Of a stretch of 64,000 nt of DNA, positions 50,201 to 63,893 are shown in pieces. Within the stretch, counting starts at the first letter, position 1. Each line of letters starts with the position of its first letter. Where the stretch lies: positions 1-64,000 of the forward strand of contig JAVTVJ010001385.1 in assembly GCA_034509425.1 (NCBI GenBank). Direction: 5' to 3'. The position numbers and the translations under genes are program-made. The notes below the pieces were generated by a model. It ran no database searches, was not told where the DNA came from, and saw only the letters and a list, made by a program, of their open reading frames with translations. Source of the DNA: Eopsaltria australis. Its lineage: Eukaryota; Chordata; Aves; Passeriformes; Petroicidae.

Positions 50201-51510
50201 TGGTTTCTTGCTCAATATTTGTATTGTGTTGCTGAGTGAAATGAAGGCAAAAATAATCTGAATTGCACCCTCAGGCAGGTAGCAATTCAGTTCTTTTCAT
50301 GAAGAGAGTGTAAAGTGAGACTGTTCTCCACTTAATTAGTTTTGTGAGAGTGATGTATAAGGCAAGGTCAGTGCTAAAGGAAGAAAGGGCTGGCATGGAT
50401 TGAGCACTGCTTACGTTGTTTGAATAATTAGAGCACCACTGTGAGGTGGGAGGGAGCAGAGGACAGAAATGAAGAGGGAAGAGGAGATACTACTGAAATA
50501 GCAATTGAATTGCCATTGATCCGGGCTGCATTATATGTACACAGTTCAAGATTGACTGAATCTGAACCAGTGGTGCTTCGTTACCTGTGACACTGGTTGT
50601 GCTTGGAGCTGAAATGAAGGTATTTATAGAGATCCCTCTGTTCTGTGCCCAAGGATGCTTTCCAAAAGCTGAGGCTTGACATAATTGATATACGGCTCTC
50701 TTGGTTGCTTTAAGAACAAATTGTTTAACCAGTTCTTAGTATCTTTGATACGTGTGCTTTTAGTATGAATTCCTTCTGTGTTAGTGGGATCGGATCAGGG
50801 ATGGGCATCGTGTGAAGTGACAGCTTTCCCTCTGTTCATCACCCTCAGATGCCAGGGGGTGCAGCAGCAGTGCTGAGCTGCTCTGGTGGGACTCTGTGTC
50901 CCTGTTCCTGTGGGCTTTGGCAGCTGACACTGACACCCAGGGGTGGGATGTCACCAGCAGCAGTGGCAGCACCCATCTGATCCTCTTTCTGATCTTCTCC
51001 CTCCTCCATCCCCTGGAAACACACTGAGGTGGCACCAGTGTTGCTGCCAGGATTGGTGAGGCCTTTGTGGAACCTTCTGAAACCATCAGTGAGCTGCTGG
51101 AAGCCTCTCAGGGCAGCCCTGTTGTGACCTCACAGAGGCCCCTGGGGATGAGCCCTGGGCAGTGACACAGCTCAGTGTGGTGACCTAGGGACAGTGAGGG
51201 CTGGTGGCTCGGCCCCAGCCTCTGGTGTCAGAGGTGATGGGTGACTTGCCCTTGTCACTGGGCAGGAATTGGGCAGTTCCCTCTCTCTCCTGGCTGCAGG
51301 TGACCATTCCCACATGCTGGTGGCTTCTCCAGGGACTGCAGGAGAGGTGACGACCATCAGCTCCACGCTTTCAGCAGCTTCACTCAGGTTTTAGCCACTG
51401 AGTTTATTATAGAAGTTCTGGGCTACTTTCCCCTGCCCCCATTTTATTCAAATCCAGTGGTAATTAGCACTCATTTAATTGTTTGATTTTTCTGTTCATT
51501 TTGTGTGTGG
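47281..51510 (+). other. FGF13: FGF13 intron, no exon recognised
   Basis: Intronic DNA with a poly-T run of about 16 at 47700-47715 and moderately GC-rich sequence at about 50780-51370. An exon-like stretch on the - strand at 48207-48300 is discussed as a weak finding. Other frames are short and overlapping. Confidence 0.65.
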
Positions 51511-51634
51511 AATCACAGAATGGTCCTCACTGGAAGGGAGCACTGGAGCTCCTCCTTGCTGAAGTGGGATCTCCTGAGCACATCACTCTGGACTGTGTCC
51601 AGACAACTTCTGAGTACCTCCAGGAAGGGGGAAT
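51511..51634 (-). mobile_element. CR1-type LINE 3'-end fragment, antisense
   Basis: AATCACAGAATGGTCCTCAC, then TGGAAGGGAGCACTGGAGCTCC, then GGACTGTGTCCAGACAACTTCTGAGTACCTCCAGGAAGGGG, resembles the reverse complement of a CR1 subfamily 3' end (AGAATGG..TGGAAGGGA..GGAGCTC..TGTCCAG...TCCAAGGAAGG). So the element is on the - strand, 5'-truncated and diverged. The subfamily is not assigned. Confidence 0.75.
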
Positions 51635-54600
51635 CAGGAATTCCTAGAATTTTTCCTCTTCTGTTGTAGGTGGCTTTTTGCTCAAACTTCAGAAATTTCT
51701 GGTTTTCATTAAATGAATCAGAAAAGTGCAGGACATTTTTTCTTGCATGAAATGGAAAGATACAGTAGGTAGAAAGTATGAAAGAACTAGAGAGGAAAGC
51801 TAGGAGAGAGGGGCAGGGGAGGGAGCCAGCAGGAGGAGGGAATGGTGCAGGCTGAGCTCTGGGTGATGCACAGCTCTGCTCACACCTGGTCTCTCACACT
51901 CTCACCTGCCCAGCAGACACAAAAGGGGACAGGAGTTTATTCTGATTTTGTTCTTTCAGCCATCTCCCAGCACTTCCCAAGAAGATGGTAGGTACCTTTC
52001 TTTTCCCTTGTGTCTCTTAAGTACTTCCCTGGTACTGGCCACAGTGTTAGGGAGCTGAGGCTGGATTTACTTCCACACACTGTCAATGTGCTGTCCAATT
52101 GTCAATTGGAAACGTTTGTCCTTGGGATTTTACATCAGCTGTGGAGTTCTGTGCAGCTGTCTTTTATGTTCAGTACACATGTGAAATTCTTACGTTGCTG
52201 TTGCGTTTCAGTTTGCTGAAGTGCTACAGTACTGCCTAGGAAATGAGAAATGCTTTAATTGTAATTACACACAGTGCTCCAAACTGCTGTCTCTTACATT
52301 GTTCCTCTGAGTGCTGCAGGACAATAAGAAACTATGATGGACCCAATTGTCACTGCAAGCCGTTGTCACTTCTTGTGGGGTGCAGAGCTGGAACACCTGA
52401 TCCGTGAAAGCCTTTCCTAGTAAAATAAAGACGTGGAGGTATTTTTGGGAGTTGTAGCATTGGTAGGAATTACAGGTGTATGCATTTCCTAAGGGAGTCA
52501 TGATTTGTAATTGTTTGAGGCCATTGTGCAGTGCAGGTGCTCCTTGGCAGCCCACGCTGCAGATGTTGGAGTGTTACTTCTGGCTGTGAGGAGGAGAGAG
52601 AGGTCTGTGCAGCCACGCTGGTGTACAATCAGTGCAGGTTTGTCATGTGCTCTGCTTTACGTTTGCTTCTCATCTTGCATACCAGTGACTGAACATTCAG
52701 AGACTGCCAAAAATAGCTGCCTGCTTTAAAGTGATTGGGCAAGGAGAGCTGGAGTGACTTTCATCTGCTGCTCTCTTCCCCTTCCTCTTCTCTCCCCGCT
52801 CTGCCCCGTGTTTGCTTTCTGAGGAGAGGATACTGGGTTTTCATTTGTTTTGGCGGAACTCAATAAAAGGTGGTAACAGTGAAGTAAGTCAGAAAGGATC
52901 AAATGGCAGGGCTCTTCTTGATCCCCTAATGGGGAGGCTACAGCAGCAGAAAGTCAGAATCTGACTCCAATTGGAAAAATATTTCTGGGGTGAAGTGTGA
53001 CCTGTTTCAGATCCACTCCAAGGTCAGGATGCTGCCTGGCCAGGAAGGCTGATAGAGGAATGTCTGCTTTGGTGCTGGAGCTTGGTTTGTACCTGGTTCA
53101 TTCACCATACAGAGATGTGTTACTTGGCCACTGCACAGCAGCATTTTTGGTTTCTTTGGCTGGAAGAGGGGTTGGGCTGTTTGTTTTGGGGTTGGGTTTT
53201 ATGTCGTTTGTTGGTTTGGTTTTTTTGTTTGTTTTTCTTTTCAGATTATCAGTGCAAGCCCCAGTTTTCAAGTTCTGTGTGTAGAATTGTGTCTTTGTGA
53301 GGAATTGCTGTCACATGATTTCTGGGGTGTTGGGAGTAACAAACAAGTGTAAATAACAGTCTTTATTTGTGGGGTATCCAGTTAGTAGGTGATGGACAGG
53401 AGTGAAAGCTTTGTAGGCAGTGATCCAGTAACTCCTGTACAAGGAGAGAGCAGCATGGAAGACAGGAGAAAGATAAACTTGTACTTTTTCCTGGTAGTTC
53501 ATTTAAGAACAGTAGATGTTCTTGTTTAGGGATGCTTAATTGAAGTGGCAGCAATTAATGAATGTAGAGGAGAACAGGATTATGCAGAGCTGTGAAAATT
53601 GCTTATTAAATCCATGTCCTACATGTATTGATGCAAACACGCAAGAACGCAACTGTTTTTTAAAATGAAGTCTTCAGGCTGTCCCCTGCCTGTGCCGAGG
53701 TTTCCAATGCCTTGCTTTCCTTTTGGCACAGGACAGAAAGCTCTGGGTTGGGACAAGTGCTGTCCTTTAATTACCTGTCAAAGCACCAGTGGCACCACTG
53801 TGAGTGAGCCTTGAGATCCCCAAAACTGAAGTCTGGAATTACTGCTTGAGTTTCTCTGAAGCTCAGGAGCTCTGTCACAGAAAAGATCAGTACATTTACT
53901 GATGTGTTGAAGGCAATGTGGGGGTACATGGGCATTTACACAGAATTCAAAGTGTATGCTTCTGCCAGACTTACCTGAGTAATTGCCAAATTATTTGGGA
54001 TTTGGAAGCCAGATCTTTCACTGATAAAGCAGCTTGAAAGAAAATTTAGGTCCCTGCATTTTCTAATGGCATGAATGGGGTTAACTTCTGTAGTAGTATT
54101 GAAAGCAAATGATCTCCACCAGCCCTGCTGTAGTAATACCAGACTGTAGTGAAAGCACACAGGTTTGACAGCCTGAAATGCTGCAGAAAAGACTTGACAA
54201 TCTGTCCTGCAAGGTGCCGAGCATCTCTACTCTTCATTTACCCAAAACCTGTTGGTGCTCTGATTGGGGCCCCTATCAGGGAATGTTGAATATTCTTGTC
54301 ATACCATGTTCCCTCTATCACAGATTCTTACGTTAAATGTATTTCAGAAGAAGCCACTGAGTGTGCATGAGGAAGTCTGAGTGAGTGACAAAAGGCTTAT
54401 GAAAGAAATGAGGAAAGCATAGGAGACTTTGATCCCCTGTTCAGATGTGTGTGAGTGAGCTGTTTGTCAGGCAGTTCCTCTGTCACTGAGAGGAGATAAT
54501 GGCTTGCTCTTCTTTCAGAAAGTTGTGAACATCATTGCTGTTGATTCATCAGCAATTCTTAGACTGTGTGAAACCCTGTTCTTTTGCATCTCTTCTCTTA

Positions 54601-57200
54601 AAGTGCTTTTGTCTCCTCAGTCAGATCTCTAATTACTGTTCTTATTGCTACTTGAAGCATTTTAAACTGTCCCTGTGCATGGGACTGTTTGAATAACTAC
54701 TGCTAAGGGACTTTGATAGCTCATCAGTATTTATTTGGGTGGCACCGTATAAAGAACAGAACTTGAGCCAGTACTGTCTTGTCAGGTTAGATTGAAACAT
54801 GATTTGTGCTGCTCAGGATCAGCCTTGCTGAATCAAATCCTCAGTGAAAGTGTGATATGCTTTGCATTTCTTAGTGCTGACCGCTGTTGGGATGAATATT
54901 TTACATGTTTGTTCTCTTTTTTTCAGTTTTTTTCTTTATAAAAGGTGTGTGGGGGGGTAATGTTGATTCAATGTTCTGTTTTAAGATAAGCCTGAAGATT
55001 GCTTGAATGAACTGTAATTTTGAGGCTTGATTCTGTAGTATGAGATTTGTGTGTGTACAAGGAATTGCCATGATAGTCCCAGCAAGTTTAATAGACTGAA
55101 GGATGTAAGGGAAACAGCTTTGGTCCCTGAAATCTGACCTTGCAGCAGCAGAAAACCCTGTTGGTGAATAAAATGGAGCAGAATCCTGTATTTAGTTTGC
55201 ATCCTCGGAGATTGTCTGGAAGATGCTGTAGACTGAAACAGTGTGAAGTTTTACCCTGTCCTGCGCTGGATGTCCTTGAAGGCAGCTGCTGCCTCTCCAG
55301 TTCTGCTGTGTTATGGTTATTTGTGCTTCAGATTTGGCTTTGGGAATTATGCTGTATAATTCTGTCTCTTGCATTATCTTTATCTGTCTCTTATTTAGAT
55401 TTTACCTTTATTCACAAGCATAAGGATTATTGACTGGAAGGTCTTGAAGGATCATTAACACCTTGGTAAATATGGTGTGAATGAAGAGTCTTTGAAAGGT
55501 GGTGGCATCAGTTTTTGACCCAGTCAGAATACCAGCACAAAGCATGGAAATGTTAGTTTTATGTGCATTTTCTATTCAGTGGCCAGATCTGCAGTGTGCT
55601 GTGTGATGTCTCTGTGCTTTTCTGTGCAGAGAGAAGGGCTGATGCTTTATAAATTCTGGCTAATGCTGCTGTGATCAGTGTAAGTTCATTGCCAGGTTCT
55701 TTCTGCAGAGCATGCCTGTAGGCTCAGCACCCTGGCTGCACTGCTGTAAACCATCAGTGGGCTGGCTGATGATCGGCTGGGCTAACATAGTCCTCAGAGC
55801 ACCCGGAAATTTGAGGCTTAAGATCAAACTGTGGCAACAAACCAGATCTGCCTTTGTTTGTGAGCTTTTAAATCTGGCAGCAGTGAAGCGGGCTGCCCTC
55901 GTCTGCCCGGCTTTATTTCCCAAGATGTAATTTGTTCCTTGTTCACTGACTTGAGTAAGTCAATTAGAACTTGTGTGTGTGTGTAGCAAGGCTTCTACGC
56001 AGGCTAATTGATCAGGACGTGCAGACACAGGAGGAAGGCGTGGGACAGATTTTAGAGCAGAAGACTGAAACATGGTGAGGTTTCTTTTGATGTGGTGTGG
56101 TGGTAGCTGAATTCCCACCTTCTGTAGTAACAGCCTTTTCTCTGGGTGCTGTGGTGTTGAACGCTCCTCTTTGCACGTATCCAGCTTAGTCTTTTTTCAG
56201 CTTGTCCTTTTGGAAACACATCCTGTCTGCATCCTTTTCCCTTCGTCTGGAGGGGAGGTTAAGGATGGGAATCTCAGAATGCAAAGACCATCAGTTGTCC
56301 ACCTCTTTCTTTAGGCTAATATAGTTCACTAATTAATTCTTCCCTGCACCTTGGCTACCTTTGGAAACTGGTCCCGTTTCAGTTTCTCTGCCTCTGTGGG
56401 GTGCTGTCCATGAGCTGGGATGACAAACATTTAAATCTTTCCTGTGCTCCTCCAAGTGCCTCATGAACCGTAAGGACTGACTTTAGATCAGCCTGAAGCA
56501 CTGGAGGGTGCAGCTGAAAGGGAACAATGAGCACCTTGCCAGGCTTTCTTGCAAAGAAAAGGTCCTCCCTGTCCCCAGAATTAGTGATGGGTGTGTGGGC
56601 ACAGCTCACACAGCACATCTGCTGCCCGAGGAGCACGTGTGTGAGGAGTGGCAGGAGGATTCATGTCTGCCAAGGACCCAGCCTTCCAGCTCATCTCTCT
56701 GTGGTATTTTTAGAGCTGTAATAGTTCCTTGCTCTTGTTTTTCCTCCCCAGAAAAATGATACCTTGGCTCAAGCTGCGTGTGAACTATTGGGAATTGATG
56801 AGATGTTTGTGATCCCAAATCCAAAGTGAGGGCAGGTATTGCTCACTGCAAGCTCTCCCCTTTCAGGCACAGAGGAAGACCTGGTGAAAAGCTGTGTTGC
56901 TGAATCTTATTTTTAGCTTCTGTCCTGCGGTGGTGTTTTTGTTGTTGTTGTTTGATCATTTGGGGTTTTTTTAGATTTGAACTGCTGCTGTGAGGGCTCA
57001 CGCTCTGTCAGAACAGCTCGGTGTTGTGTGTTTATTCTGTTCTTGTTACTTGGTGGCCCAGCCCTGACTTGGCGCCCTGTGGCTGATGTGCCCTGATGTG
57101 CTGTTGCTGTGACTGGCACTCTGCTTTTGGTACAAGGCACCTGGTACAATCTGGACGTTGCCTTAGGCACATTAATGTCCTGGTATTGCTGTCTGTGTAC
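51635..57200 (+). other. FGF13: FGF13 intron, no exon recognised
   Basis: Mixed intronic DNA. Simple tracts: TTTG-rich at about 53205-53240, (GT)7 at about 55972-55985, and (GTT)n at about 56935-56954. No domain-bearing frame and no further dispersed repeat recognised. Confidence 0.65.
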
Positions 57201-57263
57201 GTGACACACCTCCAGAGAGCTGTGACACACCTCCAGAGAGCTGTGACACACTTCCAGAGAGCT
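57201..57263. repeat. 21-bp tandem repeat, 3 copies
   Basis: GTGACACACCTCCAGAGAGCT is repeated at 57201, 57222 and 57243. The third copy differs by one base (CTTCC for CCTCC). In the overlapping frames it gives short repeated peptides, which are not evidence of coding. Confidence 0.93.
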
Positions 57264-60200
57264 GTTTGCTCCCCATGCAGCTGTGTCCTGCCCTGGTGCC
57301 AGTTGCTGCAGCCACCCCACAGAGCACTGGCCGCATCAGGAGCTGCTGTGGGGACACAGCACAGGCCATTCTTCTCCTTCAGCACTCCCTGGGGCTGGCT
57401 GGATGGCTTCACCTCTGCAGCTTGGTTTGGCTCGCCTGCCCCTCAGCAGCCTCAGTGCTCTTGTGGGGCTGCACTCAGCAGCTTCCCTCCTGTCCCAGGA
57501 ACCCATCAGAAACAGAGTACAGCCTCGTCCCTTTGCTGGGAACTCGTGGTGTTACCATCAGTACATGGTGGTGCTTCCTGGGCACCAGTCACCATCAGTA
57601 ATACCCAGATCTTCTGTAGGTTTGTACATTCTCCCCTCCAGCCTCTTGCAGATGCTGCTGCTGTCCCTCCATCCTGGTTGTCCTGGACGATGCCAGCTGA
57701 GCTGATTCTCCAGTGGAGACGGGATATAGGTACCTAGGGTGTCCTTGGCAGGCTCACCCCATGGTTTAGTGTGCCAGTATTTCTGCTGGGTTTGGTGCTG
57801 ATGAGCCCAGCCTTCCCACTCTGCTTGCTCAGGTGGCAGGACTTGCTGTCCATGAAACATCCATGGTGGTCTACGAGGTGCTTTTGTCACCTGCTCATTG
57901 AAAACACTTTTTCTGGGAACATTCAGTTTAAACTGCTTTGTAAAAGTACTCTTTATTGACTGTGTGTCTGTGCACCATTTTTGGGATCTTTTTTTGGTTT
58001 CCCTTCAAGTTTTATTCTTTCCCTGGGCTAGGCTGGCTGTCAGATAGGCACGGGAAGCTGTTGCAGATCCTGTGCCCATGGTGTGGACAAGGCTCTCATC
58101 TTTGCCTCTGTTGTTATTAATGCCTTCCTTCATCTCCTCGAGCCCCTTCCCTTGTCTCACTGACAGCTAAATTGAGAACCAACTGCAGCTCTGCTCTAGT
58201 GGCGTTTTGCCTGAGGTGCCAATGATCGACTGGAACTGACTCAGATCGTGTTTTGAATTGGTTTGATTTCTGCCAGTGGCTTTAGAAAGGAAGCAAGCTA
58301 TTTTAGTCCTTCTTCATCCTTGGTCAGTTTTATTAATCTGTCTGGTTTTACAAGCCTCACAGACTTTGAGGAGAGGTGGATGTTTGGGAGTGGAGCTTGC
58401 CCTGGCATTGGGTTTCTGGTAGGCACCACTGTTCTGGTTTGGACATGCAGAAACTGCCAGTTTGAGGGGAGGTGTCACCTGTTGAATATCAAAACAGCAA
58501 TGACATCCTCAATAGAACATATTGAATTAAAAATATGCAAACAGCTTTGTCTTTCTGTTCATAAGCTGCTGTTGGGTGCAAACTTCGGCTCCCCGTGATT
58601 GGGGGTTTGAATGTTCAGTTTGAGGCTGGGTTTGTTGAACTGTGCTGGTTTGAGCTTGTATGAAATGTGATAAATAACAAAGTCAATTCAGGCACTGGTT
58701 AATTTGAAGTTTATGTCCTTTCCATGGGATGTATTTGTTCAATTACATTATTTGCTAATTGTATTTCTGAGCAATTTCTTGCAGAGACCTAGAACTGTGT
58801 GTTCTTGATCTGAAAGCTGCATTATTCTCTCGAGGAGGTAATCAGTGAGTGACATACTGAGCTCAGCTCACACTGTCTGCTCTTTGCCTCTGTGGTAAAA
58901 CCTAAATTTTAGTGGTACAGGAGAACTTTTCTGTCTCTTCTCTCCTTTATGACAGAGGTGTTTACTGGAAGGCTTTTTCTTGCAAATAGATGAATTGGTT
59001 GTGATTATTTTTTCCCTACCCTAAGTTATTTAAAAAACATAATTTATCGTGAGTTTTTTGGTGCTATTTAAAAACCACCAAACTGAAATAGCTATGGGCC
59101 ATGCAGTTCATTACTAGAAGGCTCTTCTGAATCAGAAAACCATATCTCTTCTGAAAATGCATCACTTCAAAATACAAATACTGCTGACTGGTGCTGGACT
59201 TTGGACTTTAGAGGTGGAGGAGTTTGTGCTTTGCTGGCATGGGAAGAGCATCTTCCCTTACAGCCTCATCAGGACAGAGAGGCAGCTTTTGGAGGGAGTA
59301 CAAGTCCTTTCCAGAAGTGGTGATGAGGCCAAAGAAGGCTCTTGACTTCTCGTGATATTAATGGGCTGAAATTGAAAATGGGAAGCCTTGACAGGGCCGG
59401 TGAGCTGGCATAAAATTCAGCCTTTAAATTATGGTTTGGCACCACAAAATGCTGATGGCACTGAGGCTCTTGGGGCATGGTAGGCAGAACCCACTCCTCC
59501 AATAAAAGTTTATTTCTTTTTCCTGCATCAATATTTATGAATTTTCCCCTGCCACCCTCCAGGCAGCAATGACCCACTTTTAGGGTACTGGGTATTTATG
59601 GGAGATGGGGGTGAGGATAAAATTAGGGTATGGATGTGGTGTTCAGGGTACTTCACAGATCCATCACTGGATCCTCTGTGGGTGTTGTGTGTGCTGGGTA
59701 ATTTTATTCACCTTCTTAATCACCAGGGGTTTGGGAGCTGTCAGAAAAAGGACAGTGGGTGATAGTGAAGGGTTCTCTGTGGCCATAGCCTGGTCCAGTT
59801 GGAGCTGGTCCTGCCATCCTCTAGCTAAGGTGGTGTGCCCAGGATGTCTGGCCAAGGCTCCAGCACTGATCTGAGCTCCATCCTTAGCCCAGGTTATTGG
59901 ATGTTCTTAAGGAGGAGCTGGCTGAATAGGCAGCAGTGCACAGTGCTGATGGAGAGATGATCTATGAGTCGTCTCTGATCTGAAATAATAGCCCCCCATT
60001 AAACTGTACATAACCTATCAGGATTGACATTTTAGAGAATGCTTATTCAAAGCCCAAAAGATTATGGCACACTGAGTCTTCTGCCTGAGAAAGAACAGTT
60101 ATGTTGTAAAGAAAACCATTTTTGTCAGATTTATCTTTCAACCTTTTGATCTTTGTAAAGGTGGAGAGCTGGGTATTGTAGTTGGCTGTCATCCTTAGTT

Positions 60201-62780
60201 CCTAGCTTTTACATTGCTACCAAAATGTGATACCTGTACTTCTGAAGGTTTCTGTGGTTTTGTTATATGTTTGTTTTGAACTGGGGACACAGTGTTCAGG
60301 GTATTCTCTAAGTTGTTACATCCCTATGTTAAATGAACAAATCGTCGGTGTTGTGGTTTGGGGCAGGAGGGATGATGGAGTGTATTCCTGCAGCTGCAGA
60401 GTCACTGGATGCTGAGAGTTGTCTTCAGAATGGTCAAGTCCTTTTTCAGTGTAATTCATGGATTGTGTGAAAACTTTCCTTAATTGAATAGTATCTAGTT
60501 AATATTTAATAGTTGAGGGTTTTCTTCTTTGCTTCATGTGTGCAGGCTCCACTGCAGCACTTTCACACTGAAAGCAGATCCCCAAAAGATGAGATTTTCC
60601 AGGCTGCTTAGCTAAGTAAATTCTTCTCATTAATAATGAGGTCTGCACAACCTGGTGCTTCTCATTTCAGTGGAAAAAGTTCACTGACCATGTGCATCCT
60701 GAGATTGTCTTTATTCCTTTACGCAAGGAAATCTATCCACGTAACACTCCAGCTGTTCATTTTTGTTGTGTTTTTAGTAGCAATATTGCTATTAAATAGC
60801 TACTGATAAAACTTCTCCACAGATGAGGATTAGCTGAAAAATGTGTGGCTTGAGCACTGAGCAGGCAGTCTTGAAAGCAAAATGTCAGAGGAGAATTTTA
60901 GATTAAACAGCTGACATTCAGATGGGCAGCACAGACTCAGGATTATACAGTTACTTCTCATCATTGACTCAATTTTTTTGTCTTTGTCTCCTGAAAACCC
61001 TTCTAGGCATCTTTTAAAATAGCATCTCTCTGTCCCTGAATATGTTTAGAAAAGCTTAGCTGCTGAAGAATCTTAGCATGAAATCTTAGTGCTTTTCATT
61101 GAAGGGAAGAGATTAGTTCAGTATTCCTTACAAGGGCACTCATTTTCTTTTCCAGTACTCTCACATATTCATTGTGTCCTTTTCTGAGAAACCATTCTCC
61201 CTCTAAAGTTTCTACTGTGGTTCTTGGTTGTGTTTGTCCTCAGGCTGTTGTGATCTGGTGCATTTTACTTGTCCAAGTTTCTATTTTTCTGTTCATCGTA
61301 AATATGCTTGGGCTAAAGCCATAAGTCCTCAGTGCTGCTGTGATGGAGTTGCTTTGTAAATACCTGATTGTGGTTTGTTTTCCTGGCCGTGGAATGTTTC
61401 TTGTGTGCTTGTAGCCCTTTTGACTATTAGGTCGTTGCAGGCAAAACAGAGGGGAAGGAGAGTGTCTGGAGCAGAACTAATCCTCAGCAAATGCCTGTGA
61501 GTTCTTAAATGACAGTGGTAAGAGAGAATTGAAGAAGATCAAGAATCTGGAGAAGTGAAAATTGTTGTCTTTGACAGGAGATCCCCACAGGTGCACAGCT
61601 TTTGCTTTCCTTCCCTAAGTAACTTCGTTCTGACTACAAAATCAGTATTTCTGTGGGTTTTGTTGCTTTATACCATTGAATTTGGTTTCTGAGGAATGGT
61701 CATGCTTGGAAAGGCCTCCAAAGGTACAGGACCTGTCCAGACCATGGGATGCTGAAGTCCCCTCGGAACAAGGGAGAGGAAGCATCTGCAGGGCACTCCA
61801 GGACACTCTGTGTTTGTGGCTCCATCTGTGGCTGGGCTGGCACATCTGCATGGCAAACACAGCTCTGTGCAGGCAGTGCCTCGGGGCTGGAGGCTGTGTC
61901 AGCTCACTGCTGTGTCCCGTGCTCAGCCCTTCTCTGACTGAAACACCCAGCTCTGCTTTGAGGGGAGAGGAGCTGGCACTGCCTGCGGCACTGTGCAGTG
62001 TGATATACTGCAGGTGTACTCCTAAAGGGGCCAGAAAACAAACTCTCACAGGTGCTCCTGATCTGACTACGGCAGAGAGGTGCGGTTTAAAATTTCTACT
62101 CAGGCAGAACCTCCTACATGTAAAGCCCAGGTTTTTCAGCAAGCATCAAACCTGCTGCTCCCCAGGATCCCCTGAGGCCCCTGAGCAGGGCCCAGTGGGC
62201 TCCTTACCCTGTGTACCCTGTGCTGTCTCTGCTCCTTCAAACACTCCAGAAAATGTGGTAGAAAGAGGCCTTGGGGAAGCAGCTCTTAGAGCTTGGGACA
62301 GGCCCCTGGCACAGCAAAGGAGAGGACAGGGATGGCTTGGGCAGAAACGTCTCCAGCCATTCAGTGCTCCATGGGTTCCAGGCTGATAATTTGGGGCTGG
62401 CTTTGCAGGCAGGCTGGGCATCAGCTCCAGGTGGATTTGCACACCCCAGCTGGCCCCAGGATGCCCCTCTGGAATTTCTCAGGGATTTTCACACCATCTG
62501 CCTTTGGACCTCCCATGGAGAGGCTGTCCTGGGTGAGAGACCAGGGTAGTCAGAGGCTGATCAAATCCAGTGTCCTTCCCTGGGGTCCTTCCCTCTGGCT
62601 CCTGGAGCTGCTGGAAACGCCTTGCCTTTGGTGTCTTTGTGCTTTGATCTATTACTTAGTCAGGTGACTCCCTGTGGACCCTTTTCCTCGAGTCCTACCT
62701 CCTTTCTGCACAGCTGCCAACCTTTCATCTCCCCCATTCAGCACCCTTCTTCCCCACAGGTGCTAACCAGCCTTTCCCTA
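57264..62780 (+). other. FGF13: FGF13 intron, no exon recognised
   Basis: Intronic DNA with a GC-richer part at about 57280-57720 and another at about 61700-62650. Both produce long overlapping frames on both strands (for example 57096-57737, 61676-62386 on +, 61642-62142 on -) with no recognisable domains; the 61676 frame starts at TTG. The part between about 58600 and 61650 is AT-rich. Confidence 0.6.
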
Positions 62781-63450
62781 AAGCTGCCTGATTGAATAAC
62801 GTCATTAGGTTAATTTAGAGCAGTCATCTCTAACCTGTATTTAACCTGGAGTTTGCTTCTGCTTTTGTCAGATCTGGTGAAGGGATTAGGTGCCAAAGAC
62901 TTGTTCAATCTTTCCTAATAAAATAGCCAAATTAATGACATAGCTCTTTCTTTCTGTCCTCAAACCACCACGGCTATAACAGTCCTACATTTGGAGACAT
63001 GAATTTATTTGTCCGCTGTGTGCAGAACAGGCCTATGACTGATGCAATTCAGTGCTTTTTACCTAATTTCTTATGATTATGCCAGTTAATTGGAATTTTT
63101 GAGAGTGCTTTTAGTTGTTACAGATATGCAGGTGCCTTGCTATTTGTCTGCAGTCCTGTATTATAACAATTCCAATAATCAGCCTGTAATGTCTTCACAT
63201 TAATTACTCCTTTTGTGAGATGAGATTGGCAAATGAATCTTCATCAAGCAACTGATGAGTACATCTGTGACTTTGTAATTTAAAAGTAAGGTTAATAAGG
63301 CCAGGTCCTGGTGGGAATCAACTGGTGGTCTTTGCTGTGAAGGTAATGAGTCTAGCTTTCCAGTTTGCATTCCTCCATTTTCAGACCGGCTAAATCAGTA
63401 ACCAGGAGCAGATGTGAAGTATATTATCCACTCTGTAGATGTTAATTACA
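62781..63450. promoter_or_regulatory. AT-rich, TAAT-rich block, candidate conserved element
   Basis: This 670-bp block lacks open frames and simple repeats. It is rich in homeodomain-type TAAT/ATTA cores (for example around 62930, 63085, 63203, 63279 and 63440), a texture typical of conserved non-coding elements in large developmental-gene introns. Conservation itself cannot be seen from one sequence, so this is a guess from composition. Confidence 0.25.
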
Positions 63451-63893
63451 TCTGTGCAGAATAAACAAATCTCACTTCTTTAGCAGTCCAGGTGTGTGCC
63501 TTCTGAAAATGTTGAGGAGGCTCCTCCTCCTTGCAGTGATGGTGCTGTGTAGTTACTGAACACGTGTTCCAAATGAAGTGGTGTTTTGGGGCCAAAGTCC
63601 AAATGGGTGACTTTGGGCTTTCATCAGGCAAATTCTCTGTTCTCTGCTGTTCTCTTATCACTTGTGGGTTGCTTGAGCAGGCTTATTTGGCATCTGAGCC
63701 TTGTGCTAATCTGGGCACAGATGTGCCTGTGGCCAGCAGCTGTGAGGCAGCTGTGCAAGGAAAGCAGGAGTCAGATGTGCTCCTGTTCTGCTTTCCTTCA
63801 CAGAGGTAATGTAATGGTACCTCCTTCATAGAGGAGCCTTCAAAATGTTTGTGATTTATTCCGTGATGTTCCAGAGTGAGAACAAACCCCAGA
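63451..63893 (+). other. FGF13: FGF13 intron, nothing recognised
   Basis: Unique intronic sequence with opposing short frames (63446-63661 on -, 63564-63809 on +). No domain or repeat recognised. Confidence 0.6.

Noticed and set aside
61642..62386. Overlapping 236-codon (+) and 166-codon (-) open frames
   Set aside because: They overlap on opposite strands in GC-richer intron DNA, the + frame starts at TTG, neither has a recognisable domain, and there is no promoter or poly-A context.
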